64,000 bases of DNA from Davidsoniella eucalypti (taxonomy: Eukaryota; Ascomycota; Sordariomycetes; Microascales; Ceratocystidaceae): assembly GCA_004009845.1 (NCBI GenBank), contig RMBW01000040.1, forward strand, positions 124,001 through 188,000. The letters run 5' to 3'. Below are positions 1 to 12,478 of the stretch, one piece after another. Numbering within the stretch: position 1 is the stretch's first letter; the number at the start of each line of letters is the position of its first letter. The position numbers and the translations under genes are program-made. Under the pieces are notes generated by a model. The model was not told the origin of the DNA and did not search any database. It saw only the letters and a program-made list of their open reading frames with translations.

Positions 1-673
1 CTCATCGACGACGATGAGCCACTCTCACTCATTATTACTCTACGCGTTCCTCCACTCAAGTTACGAGCTTTGCTTACAGGCGAAACGATCAAGATTACTC
101 CGGTACCTATCCCGGTGGCGGCTATGACGGCCAGTGTGTCAGCAGCAGATAAGTCGAGCGCACCAGCTAAAGTCGGTGGCTCGGGTCTAGCTTCTGGACA
201 ACTTGGAAGAGTTCCAGCACCACCGCCAAATCCCGATGGCACTGCCCATACACCTGTACGTATATCAATATATATCACACTGTTTTTATCCACACAAAAG
301 CAAATCTTTGCCTATACTAACACTTTGACTTCAATAGCCTCCTTCTCCCGAATGGCTCGCCTGCTGCTTGGCCGAACTCCAAAAGAATTATCCATACGAT
401 AGTTTCGAGTCACTCATGAAATATTCGCCCTTCAACCCCGATACGGAACAACAAATTCCTGCTGGCCAGACACCTCCTGATAACACGATTTACATGTTCT
501 TGCCCCGTGTACGCTGTAAGGATTGCCCGGGCAAGTTATACACACCAGGTCCTGGAGAAACTGCGAATAACTTCGAGGTACATCTTAAGAACAGACAACA
601 TCGTGACAAGGTTGATTTACGAGTTGGACATCCTACACGACCCTCAGTTGGTCCATCAGCATCAATCTTGTAG
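1..673 (+). CDS. Probable SNF5-family chromatin remodelling subunit, C-terminal part (5' truncated)
   Basis: The gene enters from the left edge in frame 1. Exon 1..255 joins exon 338..673 across an 82-nt intron (donor GTACGT, branch TACTAAC, acceptor AATAG), and the frame is kept. The visible C-terminus of about 196 residues has a Pro/Ala linker, then a compact module with PEWLACCLAELQKNYP, FLPRVRCKDCPGKLYTPGPG and NNFEVHLKNRQHRDKV. I recall this CxxCPGKLYTPGP..FEVHLKNR signature from the C-terminal region of SNF5-type subunits of filamentous fungi (SWI/SNF complex, nucleus), but the diagnostic SNF5 repeats would lie upstream of the window, so the family call is tentative. It runs convergently towards PDS5. 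A T-rich stretch follows the stop, as after most genes here. Confidence 0.55.
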
Positions 674-2007
674 TTTTTTTTTCCCTTCTATTCTTCATAT
701 CTTCTAGAGGCTTTTTTTTTGTTGTTTAAATTGTGCCTGTTTTATTTCTCTTTCTGGGAGTGTTGGTTTCATTAAGTTGCTTTGTTTTTCTCATAAAATA
801 TCAGTACATAACTAACCTTGAACTTTTTTTGTCGTTCTCATCTTTTGTTCGAGCTATGATATGCAATCCCTCTGAAAAGAGTTTTCTTTTTTTGCCTAAT
901 GGGATTATGACATAGTTTGTTGGAATCATTCCATGAAATCATGTAAACTTATTTCTTTCTTTGCTCTCGACGTTAAATTTGGTATGATATGGTATATGAT
1001 CAATATGACGTACAATAGACATTTCACATTACAGTATGGTTATTTTTTGGAATTGGCATTGTTAACGAGCACGGTGGAGGCCGGTCAAAAAAGAACGCGG
1101 CTCACACCCATCACCGTAAGGGACATGATGATGATGATTTTATTTATAGTCTAGAGATTTATCTAAGAGCTCCTTTTCGACTCCAGGCGAGGCCGTGTTT
1201 TCTGGCACCAATTTTCTATGTTCCTAGTATCCTGGACTGCTCAGACTAGTCTGGCATCCATCCCTTTTACAGTAGCAACATCTACGTCTCCTTTTAAAGC
1301 AAAAACAATATAAATACTAATAAATAAAAAAACAAAGGTAACCCTCCGAGGGTTGAAGGAGGGAAGGTTGATTACAATATGGTTGATACATGTACTTCTT
1401 CAATATGTATGTTAGGGCTTACATCGACACATCATAACCCTAATTAGATGGATGGCAATATTCTTCGTGGATATTTCAGGTTTACACTGTAGATAACTTC
1501 ATATAAAAGCAATACACGATGCGTAATCGATATGGAAGAATATAATTTATTTTTTCTCGCTTTGATTTACTTATAATTAAAGAAAGGAGATCAAGATTCG
1601 GATGGAAAAAACAGGGAAAAGGAAAAAAAAACCTAACCAAAAAAAGAAAATATTTATCCATCCCACCAGCTTTGACAACTGAACGAAGTAAGAGAAAAAA
1701 AACAACGATTATAGATCCAAGATATCAGAAAAAAAACAATTGTGATGTCATGAAGTGTGTGAGAGAGAAAATGAGAAGCAGAGAAAGATTTGGTTGAATC
1801 ACAATGGACAAGATATGTGTAAAAAGAGAATCCATCTAACCTCCCATATTTTCTGCTGAGGAAGTAAAAACCAAAGAAAGAACAAGCTGGTTGGACATGT
1901 CGTGTATAAGAAAGAAAGAAGAAAAAAAGGTCAAGAAATCATTGCGATAGAGACAAGATGTTGAAAAAAAGAAATGAAAAGAAACGTACATAGAAGCATT
2001 AACTAAC
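674..2007. other. Convergent intergenic region, no gene seen
   Basis: The two flanking genes end towards this gap. It is T-rich on the + strand just after the first stop and A-rich on the + strand (T-rich on the sense strand) before the PDS5 stop, consistent with two facing 3' UTRs. It contains a 15-bp near-perfect palindrome at 1340-1354 (AACCCTC, one base, GAGGGTT) and an inverted TTAGGG (1412-1417) / AACCCTAA (1436-1443) pair. No ORF here has a supportable product. Confidence 0.7.
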
Positions 2008-5000
2008 TCATCTCCGTCTGCTACTACGCTTACGCGGAGCACTTTCTTCTTCTTCTTCCTCATCCTTTTCAGCCTCATTATTGGACAAGTCAACTTCCAT
2101 ATCTGACATGTCTGATAGTGACGAGTCTGAGTCGTTACCACTTGCCTGCTTTTTGGGCACAGAAGCAGCCTTCTTCTTTTTGGGAGCGATCACGGGTGCC
2201 GGGGTCTCCTCATCTTCATCAAGGTCGTCATCGTCTTCAGAGTCATTAACCTCGACGTATTGCTTCTTCCTCTTGCCACCGCCTTCGCCTAGGTATGTCC
2301 ACTCAGCTACACCATTAAGCATCTCTTCATCATCTTCAGAGGAGTCGCGTTCGGCATACGTCGAAGTCCGCTCAGAACGTGAACGACCACTCTTACGGCG
2401 TTCAATGTTGGCCCGGGATTCGTCGGCTGAGCCTTCTTCGTCGACATCGCTGCCCCACTGGTCATGGGTTCGCGACTTACGAGCCTTCTTAGCACTGCCA
2501 GGGTTGGTGCGTGACGAAGATTTGCTAGACTTGCTCTTGGCGTGCTTTTCTCTTGAGGGAAGCTTGATTGAGCGGGCACGCTTGGCGGGGTGATCTCGGC
2601 GTTCATCAGCAGTCTTGCGCTTCTGTTGTAGGTTAGCAGTCTGTATTTGTTGGTCTATATTGGGGATAATAGTAGTGTCTTACCTTCTTGCGATCGATGG
2701 ATCTTAATAGACCGTCAAGATCTTCTTCCAATCCTTCAGGGAGATATTGTTTCTCGGCAATTTCGGCAGCTACCTTGTGTGATGGAAGAGCACTGAATAG
2801 GCCAATCGGGAGACCAACCTTCGATGAATACACCTGGAAGCTCCACCCCTTCTTCTCCTGCCACTTGCGGAGAAGAGATAGGGTCAGATCACATAAAACG
2901 TAAATGTTTTCACTCTTGGTGGGGTCTATGGCATCGGCAGTTTGCTTTGCTCTCTCAACATAGCGGAATACAAGGCCTAGGTTAGCCTCGGTAACTACAT
3001 GGCTGACGTAGTACAAGATGTAGCGAGCATGATCAATCAGATTTTCAGAATCGTTGCTAAAGTCGGGATGATGAGCTAGTAGAGAAACTAAGCGGCAAAC
3101 AGCAGGCTCCAAGACTGGCCTCTTGTTGTCGGCGAAGAATCTAGCACGGGCGTCAATCCAGGTACCGAGGCGATCCTTGAAAGTCGCGATGGGTTCAAAG
3201 GCAGTGAGGAATATGATAGTGTAGAATCGTGGTGGGAGCTGGTTGACGGCTAAATATTGCTGTAGCTTCTCGATGAATCGGTGCCGAACGGCTGGCTCGC
3301 CGTGCTGAGCGACAAAGGCTAAGTTGTTGAAGTCGTTCGGGGTTAGACTAGAATCAAAGCGGTTGTTACAGCAAAGCTTGAGCATGAGCTGGGCAGCGAC
3401 CAGAACGAGGCGGCTACGGTGATGTTTAGGCGTGTCTTTAGACTTGCACAGCTCACCGTCCTTCGCAATGAGTGTCCGTAGAAGCTTGAATACAGGGACG
3501 GCGCGGTCCTTGGCGTCACTGCTTTCAACGGCTCCACGAAGGCCGTTGACCAGGATTTTCATAGCAAAAACCTTAGCTTGAAGTTCGTCATCCATATCGG
3601 CATCATCAACCCAGGACGGATCAGAGTCCTTGGTATCAGCCTGAACTTGTAGTAGAAGCTTTTGAATAGTGATATCAAGGATCTCCGCATCATATTCGTC
3701 GACAATTTTGGGTGACTTGAGGGCAAGCTGTGAGATACAAGCTAAGTGGTTCAGGAAATGCGGCGCGCCGTACTTCCACTCCTTCATTATACGGTGCATG
3801 ATGCTCCGGGCAGTCTCGTCGCTCTCTTTGTTTTCGGATGCAAGGATAATGTTGATAGCGTATTTGGCTGCTACGGCCGGCTGACCATAGAGGGCGTAAC
3901 TCTTCATGGTCTCGAGGAAATCATTTGTACTAGGCATTTCGCCAGTATCCGTCTTGGCATAAGATGCACATGCCTTTAGGACTTCAACCACCGAGGCGTC
4001 GTTTGATTTGCTTCGTGATGGCGCCTGATCTACTAGGCTTTTGCAAAGCTCGCCGATATGCGACTTAAATATGGCGGGGTTCTTCTGGGAGATTTCACCA
4101 AGAATCTCGTGGGCGATAGATCCAAGACCGTTCTTGTCACTCTTGGCAAACTCCATAAATGCAGCGAGATGGCTTTTGTTGAAGGTAATGCAGGCAGCCT
4201 GGTAGATCAAAGGTAGGAGAGTGTCCATGACACCAGCACACTTGCTTTCACCGTTGATGCGCTTCACAAGCTCCTTGATAGCATCGTGGACAGTCTTGAA
4301 GTCATTATTGTAATCAATGGCATATTTGACTAGCGCATAGTATCTCCGCTCGTTCGCTTTGGCGAATCTCTCCATGTCGAACTGAGCCTTTTGCTTGTCG
4401 GGCAAGCGCTGACTCAACCAGCTGATGACACCGTTCAGATTGGATGTGATCTTATCTTCATTAGCTTCCATAACGCCACCGTTGTAAAGCTCGCACTGGC
4501 GAATGTATGCGTTGACGGGAGCCATCATATTGATTTGACGGCCTTGCATAGCAAGAAAGGCCTTTTTGGCGCGGTCTGTAAGCGTCCGAACAAGTTGCAA
4601 GATACGCTCGGCTCTGACCTTGTCAGCATCGTAGGCAATGACGGCGGTCTGGGCGTTTTTCTTGGACTTGCGAGGAGGGAATCCGAGAGGGTAAATGTAT
4701 TCCAGAAGAACACGATCTAATATAGTGATAGACTCGGGATCTCCAGTATAGTAAACATCGATAATACGGGAGGGTATGCCACCCAAGCATGCAACAACTA
4801 ACTCTTGCTCGGCGGCAATCTCACCAGCAGCAACTGACCAAAGTTTTCCGAGGAGGACCATAGCCTCAACCCGAACAGCGGGTTTGCGGTCACGGCAACG
4901 ATCAGCTAGAATAGCTAGAATAGAGCCATCCTTTTCTACACCACCGTATGGGCCAAGTTTGGTGATGACATCATTCAAACTAAATAGATCAATAGCCTTG

Positions 5001-6621
5001 ATAGCAGCCAGACGTACCTTCTCATCAACCTCGAGCATCTTTTCACCCAAAGCTTGGACCAGCTGGTTCTGGTCCTCGCGACTCAGGCCAATGCCACCAG
5101 CCGAGGTTGATAGAATGTATCCAACACTAAGAGCCCAAGCGGCACGAATAGATCCGCTCTTGTCATTTCGGCGACCAAGGAAACTTTGGTAGGCAGCAGG
5201 GTGTGACTGCGAGAAAGATAGAACTGCCATGGGAGTATTAAGAACACTGAGAGAAGGGTGGGTCGCCGGATCGTCGCTCATGCGCCATGGGGGATATTGG
5301 CAAGTATCCATGACAGGCGGAGGTGGAGGGCCTGCAGCGCCAATGCCTGAGATCATATCACCAAAAGTCTCAGTAGCAAGCTGGCGTAGATTGGTGTTGT
5401 CAGCAGACAGCTCAGCCTCAACCTGCGGAATGACATTTTGAAGAACGGCAGGTTCTGCGCGCCAAAGCTCGCGAATAAGAAGATGCGCTTGACGGATGTT
5501 GTTTAAGTCTGCATCAGATGGGCCAGTAGGGGCGTCATCCTCGTCGTCGTTTTGGTTGCGAGTCAGGCTGGTCGCATCGATGATTACATCGCTAAAGTAT
5601 TGGCTGATATAACGCGCCATTTTCTCGGGGCATTCAGTACATAGACTTTTGGCCATGATATAGGCAGCGGGCACCTTTTTCGGTAGCAGATTCGATTGGC
5701 TGACATCGTCGGAGCGATCTAGGCGGCTTTTGGGGCCACCGGGTGGTAGTGTCCGAAGGAACTGGGCAACAATAGAGTCGATGACAGCAGCGGGAAGACC
5801 TGGGCTCTCGTCGATCAAAGTGGCCAGCATATGGGTCATGTGATGCTCGATGTCGCGCGGCACGCTGCTATCGGGATCTTGGGCAGCTAAGATGGAGATA
5901 GTGTCAAAGCAGGCCGAGGTTAGACGTAAAAAGAGCTCGTCGCCGCCCTCGATTTCCATTACTAGCAATATACTTTTGACCTCCGAAAGCGAGACGAGGA
6001 CGTACTTATGCTGGGCGTTGTAGGTGTCACCCGAGTCCTTGAGAGAAGGTATTATATCGCGGATGAATAAGGAGAAGATCATCTACGGGATGAGGGGGAG
6101 GGGTAGTCAGTACGAGTAAACATTGAGGATCGAGAGTAGCAGAATAGAGTAGAAGAGCTTACGTTGATCTGGTCACTAGAGAAAGGCGCATTTGGAGCGC
6201 AAATACGCAGCACATCAGCTAAGCATGCGGCCACAAAGGCCCTCACGCCGCTATCGCGATGTTGTAGTAGATTGCGGTGGGCGAGGGCCGCAGCGACAGT
6301 GGTTAGCGACTCAGGATCGGCCTGCTCCTGGTCCATGTCGGAGATCTCGTCGAGCAGGCGACGGAGACGTGGAATCAGGGTGCTGACGGGGATAGGCTTG
6401 CCGGGCTTCCAGGTGAGCGGTTCGTTGAACTTGAGCGCCTCTTTAGGGCCGTCATTGTTGATATCGGGCTCGTCGACATCGGATGGCGGGTCTGAGATAG
6501 GTGAAGACGCCTGCTCGGGCTCTTCAGGTTCTTGCTCGGGCTCCGAAAGGTCAGGAGATGATGACGGGACGGGTGACGGCTCCTTTTGGGGAGCTCGCCG
6601 GGGGCGTCTCGCAGGCGCCAT
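2008..6621 (-). CDS. PDS5: Sister chromatid cohesion protein PDS5 (BimD/Spo76)
   Basis: Three exons on the minus strand: 6621-6163, 6082-2684 and 2622-2008, with introns of 80 and 61 nt, both phase 0. They give 1490 residues, the usual length for filamentous-fungal Pds5/BimD. An acidic N-terminus is followed by a long helical HEAT-repeat body. Recognisable blocks are the N-terminal LTWKPGKPIPVSTLIPRLRR, HMLATLIDESPGLPAAVIDS and YIMAKSLCTECPEKMARYIS. The C-terminal roughly 200 residues are Lys/Arg/Ser-rich and then strongly acidic, ending in a basic tail (KRSSRRR). Pds5 binds the cohesin ring and controls its stable loading, release and acetylation on chromatin. The start used is the ATG of MAPARRPRR; another in-frame ATG lies 10 codons upstream (6651) and cannot be excluded. 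The family assignment is firm. Confidence 0.93.
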
Positions 6622-8829
6622 TTGCTTAGGTATCGTGATATATGTGCTCAAGAGGGCGAGCTGGGACCGGGCCGATGAATCAAGAGCGGTGGGATGGAGT
6701 TGGTTAGTCGGTCAGTAGAGCGACGAACAAAATGAAACGAAACGTATCTAGCACGCCGACTCAAAACAGGCGCGTGAAGCTGCAGTCACGGCAAATAATA
6801 CAGACTATCGTTTAAATAAAGAGACAAGGCGGCTGGAAGGCAATCGACGTTGACAAGCTCAGCCTCGTCGCAATTGTGGTAGTTGCTGGCAAGGTCGTGA
6901 AGTGAGTCGTGGGAAGTTGCTTGGTAGTGCTGGATAAACTAGGAAACTACACTGCAAAAACACAGGAAGCGAGGTGCTATTGCTGTAGAGAATATAGGAA
7001 GGATGGGGAAAATGGGCGGTGCCTAGTTGCTTGGACAAGGAAGAAGACAACTGCAGTTTGTGCATGAGGCGGGCGAGCTTAGTTTAGGGGCCGGGAGTCA
7101 AAGTCAGCGCTGTAGTCACCTCAACTAAACGCCCTAGAGACCTGATTTTTAGGCGCTTGACTCACTGGAGCGGTGTCTATTCCACGACTTGCTACAGTTG
7201 ATATTCTTGTTACTTTGCGATGTGTACATGGTAATTTTATACTAAATACAATGCGCCGCCGTTGAGTAAACATAAACAATGCAAAACAATATATTTTGTG
7301 GTGGCGCGGCGCTAACTTGCCCGTCAACTACCTGTATATTTCTAAAGTGTATCTAAGTTGCTCTAACATGTAGCGTGTTTTATTGTCTTATGTCGCTTTT
7401 CAGACGCCCAGGCAACTAACTTATGTAGTTGTATGTGCGAGGCGTCACGCGCTAAGTCGCGTCGCAGTTTTTTTCGAGCAAGAAGCTGACAAAGCTTTCT
7501 TTTTCTTCTAGTCTACAAAAAGCCATGGTAAGACACATGATAGGCGCGAAAACTAGAAACCCCTGCTTAATACAGGGATTGAGCATTGTTGTACTCCTCT
7601 TTCAACGTCAAGTCAAAGTTCATGAGATCCTAGACCTCGACTTAAGACTTGGAGTTTTGATATCATTCGCAGATTATGCCGCAGTACTTAGTGTCAGATC
7701 GAATATCAAGATATGTCATTGGAAATCCAATAGGGTTAATCCGTGAACTTTACAGATAAAGAACCTCGGCTGGGTTGTGCCATTGAACTTGTAGATACTG
7801 TATCTTGTGTGACAACCTGTATCGATGACATTTATGCCATGAGAAACCATCTTCAGCCGTAGACATGCAAATACAATGGATAACAGTATACTAGTAGAAC
7901 CTGCAATATCCAAGTTGATTGGAATATGAATGACGCAGATCCAATTGTAGTTTACAACGCTATGCCAGTTGGTGACTGGCATGCTTTCCGAACGGAAGTC
8001 AAGACAAGCGACAGGCAAGGAAACCAGTCTGACTTGAATGAGCTTGAATGAAGGGAGGCTCAAGCCTGACTCTTCATACAGCTAGTCAAGTATGACTCTG
8101 TGGGGACCTGAGTGCTTTTAATAGATCCATTCCCTCCGCCTCAAGATGCAAGCCTATCTCGGACTTTCTTTCTTCTGTCTTGACAGTTTCATCTCCCGAA
8201 CCTAATCTTGGTATGGTATCAGGCCTCATCAACCACCAAGCACAATTACGCCATAAAATCTCAAAGATATTTTTTCAACAGAGTTGATGATGGACGTGTT
8301 GCCATACTGTGGGTTTTTTGATAACGTGTTGTAATATTCCCAGAGTGGAAGTTACCCTTTTCGGAGCCTGCGCCTGCCAATACAAGAGAAGAGTGACTAG
8401 AGACCCACGAGACGAAATATTGTTTGCTACCTAGCAGTGGTTAGGATATTTCAAGGCCTGCGTCCTCTGCTAGATTTCTATCATTTTTCATCATGCTGTC
8501 CAAAGGTTATCGTGAGCTTGGTAATCAGCCTCCATCGACATCAGCCATCGTCGTCAAGACGCCATCCATCGACTCAGAATCACAGAACCGTATTAAAGGC
8601 ATGTATTTCATCTTTTATGGTCGACTTGTTCAACAACAAAGCTAACAGACTAATTGCCAATTGTTACAGTCATACCAATCAAGTAAGACAGTTCGGCTTT
8701 GCACATCGCAGCTGCCCTTCCACCATCCACAAACTTTGAGGACACCTAATGGCATCCATCGCACACGGGTACGCCAGAGAATCTGCCAATTTACTAACAA
8801 GCGATGCTCTGTTTAGAATAACTTTCACA
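6622..8829. other. Divergent intergenic region, no gene seen
   Basis: About 2.2 kb lies between the PDS5 start and the orphan membrane-protein start. The small frames present begin at non-ATG codons or lack any recognisable composition. An acceptor-like sequence ending GTTACAG at about 8670 suggests a possible 5' UTR intron for the downstream gene. No RNA gene was recognised. Confidence 0.6.
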
Positions 8830-10118
8830 ATGACGAACAAAAGTAATATTCCCCTAGAGACCTTTGGTCAGCCTGCTTTGCACAACTCTGGCCACTGCGA
8901 GACCCCCGAACGGGCTCCTGAACGTATTAAGCATGCCAGACAAATGTTCTGGATCCGTCTGGTGGCTCTCATGGCCGCCGTTATGATTGCAATTGCTGGC
9001 GTTATTCTCATTATGGTGGGCACTATCAATCTGGATAGACACGTCAACGGAGAAATTACCCCTTCACAGATTCGTCGTGCAGACCCCGCTCCAATTGGCT
9101 TGCAGTTAGTTCCTTACCTTTCCATCGCCGTGACTTCTGTAAACACTGCTCCTGTATCTGTTGCTTCTGGTGTGTTTATCAACAGTACTTCTGTCAGCGT
9201 CGAGAAAGCGTCGTCGCCAACTTTGTCCGCTTCAACAACTCCAACCATTCTGCCATCTGCTCGTCCGCCGTTTACCAACGCAACTATGAGTTCCGCTGCC
9301 GTTACTACTACTACCATCGGAACTGGAGCTTCCTTGGCTACTCCGGGTTTCTCTACTGTAGTCAACACGATCAGTCTTGCGTGAGTTTTCGACGTTGGAA
9401 TAACACCCCTTTATCTTTGTTGTGTTTTGAGCTAACAACCTACTCTTGGTACAGCAGCATCGGCACATCGGTTGTCGACAATTCCTCGGCCACTGGTGTT
9501 GCAGCTGGGAGCGTCGCCCTCACACTTAGCGCTTCCGCTTCATCACAGGCGCCTTACCACAACGGCACGACCACTGCAGTAGACCAAACACTTAGCTCGG
9601 TCGGTACTATTCGTCCTTCGCCGACTTGGTTTGGAACAGGTCCTATTCCATCCCACGAGTCGGCCTGTACCGATGTGGTTACTGTCACTGTCACTGTTTC
9701 AAACCTTGAGGCCTGGCCATCGTCTCCCTTCACTACCGTTATTGTCTCAGATGACAATTCAGTGAGCTACTCTACCACGGAGACTCTCACAGTCACCCCT
9801 ACGGAGACGATTCTCGAGACCGTTACTGTTGAGTCAGCTCAGGTCGTCACTGTTCTTGATACTGTTGACGGTACACTGATTCCCATCACCACCATGACCA
9901 TCTTCAGTGGCATCCCGCCTTTCCCTACTGGAAACAGCACCGTCATTGGAAATAGCACTGCTACGGATACAGGTGATGCTTCTAAGTCCACAGAAACTGA
10001 AAACGGTGGCATTTTTGATGACATGTCCACCCACGCTAGCGCTGCTAGCCTTGTCGGCATTTATGTGCCTACTATTGCCATCGCCACTACTATTGGCGTC
10101 CTACTGGCTTCGTGGTGA
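8830..10118 (+). CDS. Unrecognised Ser/Thr-rich membrane or cell-wall-like protein
   Basis: Two exons, 8830..9380 and 9455..10118, joined by a 74-nt intron (donor GTGAGT, branch GCTAAC, acceptor ACAG; phase 2), giving 404 residues. Residues 1-39 are hydrophilic. A hydrophobic segment at about 40-63 is followed by a Ser/Thr/Val-rich region with many N-x-S/T sequons and TVTVTV-type runs typical of fungal wall glycoproteins. The protein ends in a hydrophobic tail (about 22 residues) preceded by small residues, like a GPI-attachment signal. The ATG at 8830 has a good context (CACAATG). ATG 8749 is in frame upstream, and ATG 8944 would place the hydrophobic segment right at the N-terminus as a signal peptide. 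I do not recognise a family. The likely location is the plasma membrane or wall. Confidence 0.7.
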
Positions 10119-10604
10119 AATACACATTCAATGAAACATGTCTTTAAAGACTTGAATGCCCATTTGAGACGACATTACGATCATAGTTAGGAAATTGGAA
10201 TCATGAAGGAGTTGTGGGCCAAAACTCAAATTTTCTTAGTGGGTGTGTATTTCTTTTCTTCTATTATGTTATAGAGCCAAATGTATCTTAATTTTAATAT
10301 GAATTGTAAATTATTATCAAGTCTTTAATTCGTAATATGGACAACTATCAAGTGTTATTGTGGCTTTTAGTTGGTTGTCAACTCAGGTCAATTCACAAGT
10401 ATGTATGAAGTCATGTATGTTTGCTTTCGATGGCTGAGTTATGCATATAGTAAATATATTATACTACCGGGGTGACCCACCTATGCCATCATATATATTT
10501 GTATATGAAGACCAAGCTTCTAGCTCTAACAACGTTATACCTAAATTGCATAATTTTGCGCCATCATCAATTGATAGTGACTACATGAATTTATCACTAT
10601 CACC
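10119..10604. other. AT-rich intergenic region, no gene seen
   Basis: 486 bp between two head-to-tail genes. It is AT-rich with no recognisable element. It presumably holds the 3' UTR of the orphan membrane gene and the CEG1 promoter. Confidence 0.6.
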
Positions 10605-11839
10605 ATGTCAAACGATGGCCCGATTGCTGAGATAGCAAAACCGGGCGTGCACGTCGATGACTTTTCCGTAGTGAAAGCGCTCAGAGCTTCTGTTGCGCAG
10701 CTTTTAGGGCGGTCGCAGCATTCGTTTCCTGGTGCGCAACCCGTGAGCTTCACACGCGAGCATCTAAATGAGCTTAAGCAAGAAGAGTGAGTCTATCCGA
10801 GAAGCCTATCTGAGCAATTTGACGTATGCCTTCTAACCGACTATATAGTTATTATGTATGCGAAAAGTCCGATGGTATTCGCTATCTACTCTACCTTACC
10901 AGCAACGACGGCGAGGAAACTCACTACCTAATCGATCGCAAGAATGAGTATTGGTATAACGACAATCGCAACCTTCATTTTCCTCTACTCGATGACCGCC
11001 AGGCTTTCCACGACCAGACAATAATAGATGGCGAGCTTGTCCTGGACGATGAAGGTGGGGGCCGAATGGTGCCTCGCTTTCTCGTCTTCGATTGCCTGGT
11101 GCTCGGTGGTATGAATCTGATGGATCGTACCCTAGACAAGCGTCTTGCCTATTTCAAAGAAAAAATATATCGTCCGTACCAAGCACTGCTTAACGAGTTC
11201 CCAGACGAGCGTCAGTACCAGCCCTTTGAGGTGCAGCTAAAGGACATGCAGCTTGCCTACGGCACAGAAATGATATTCAGTCGTGTTTTGCCTTCCTTGA
11301 AGCATGGAAACGATGGCCTTATCTTTACTTGTCGCCACACGCCATACAAGCACGGCACCGACCCCCACATTCTCAAATGGAAGCCCCCGGAGGAAAACAC
11401 CATCGATTGTCGCATGCGTCTTAAGTTTCCACTCGTCAACCCGGACGAGCAGGACATCGCAGAGGGCGTCAATGAGCCCTACGTCGACTACGATTCTGTC
11501 CCCAAGGCCGAGCTCTGGACATATTTGGGTGATAATGGCCCGAATAAGTACAAGTACTTCAAAGACCTACACATCACCGAAGATGAATGGGAGACGCTCA
11601 AGAGCCTAGGTGACCCACTGGACGATCGTATTGTGGAATGTTACGTGGACGAGAAAGGATTTTGGCGTATCAGCCGCTTCCGCGACGACAAATTGGAGGG
11701 TAACCATCACTCAGTGCTGGCTAGTGTTCTTCGTAGTATCGAAGACGGCGTGGGTCAAAAAGAGCTTTTGAATGTCCAGAACCAGGTCAGGGATGCGTGG
11801 AAGCAACGAGAGCAACGACGACAGAAACGTGAAGGTTAG
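10605..11839 (+). CDS. CEG1: mRNA-capping enzyme alpha subunit (GTP:RNA guanylyltransferase)
   Basis: Exons 10605..10786 and 10849..11839 with a 62-nt intron (GTGAGT...TATATAG, phase 2) encode 390 residues, the normal size for fungal Ceg1. The nucleotidyltransferase motifs appear in order: motif I CEKSDGIR with the GMP-accepting Lys67, motif III IIDGELVLD, motif IIIa FLVFDCLV, motif IV DGLIFT, motif V ILKWKPP, and a C-terminal OB-fold block with RIVECYV and WRISRFRDDK. The enzyme transfers GMP from GTP to the 5' diphosphate end of nascent RNA polymerase II transcripts in the nucleus, acting with a separate RNA triphosphatase subunit. The splice join is confirmed because it rebuilds the DYYVCEKSDG motif. 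The ATG context is TCACCATG. Confidence 0.95.
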
Positions 11840-12478
11840 AATCAAGCGGAAAGAAATCGACGATAGGTTCGTTCTACTCCCATGCTCTTGCGCTCTCGCG
11901 AGCTTACCCGATTCACAAATGTGGGATTTCCCATGCTTTTCTTTCTATAATGAGTATCATGATCACTATCGCAACAACCATCACTTATTACCCTATGGTT
12001 CCTCACTATGTTATTCTACCCATTTTGATTTAGATAAGTATTGAATCATTAATACAAATACAGAAGAATACTATATTTCATGAATCTAAAAGAAATCAAG
12101 AATATCTCCAGTGAAAGCCTGCTGGATAAGGCAATATATATATGGGTAGCCTATCAAGGCATGCAATATATCACAAGGCTTCAACACCATGAATGTGATA
12201 TCACGAATCGATTACTTGCTTCACTTTCTGAAAAGGGAAACAACCCTTCTCTCTGCAAGACAGACTTTGATAGGTATGACTCACAACAGCTACTGTATAC
12301 CATTCATCAATCTCTGCATCACTCTCCACCCTTCAACCTCAATGTCATCTCCATCACAGCCACCGAGATCACATCCAGTTCGGCATTATACATCTCCTAC
12401 GCAACAGGGTTTCTTTGATTTGTGTCTGTCTTATCAATTTCAGCCATAGCCGGCGTTTCAAGATATGTTCCTATCAAC
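11840..12478. other. Intergenic region, no gene seen
   Basis: 639 bp, AT-rich in the middle. An acceptor-like TTTCAG at 12438-12443 just before the next gene's ATG may end a 5' UTR intron, with a possible GTATGA donor near 12274. This is unproven. Confidence 0.5.

Noticed and set aside
7716..8063. 115-codon minus-strand frame between PDS5 and the orphan gene
   Set aside because: The frame starts at TTG, has no recognisable composition and no splice continuation.
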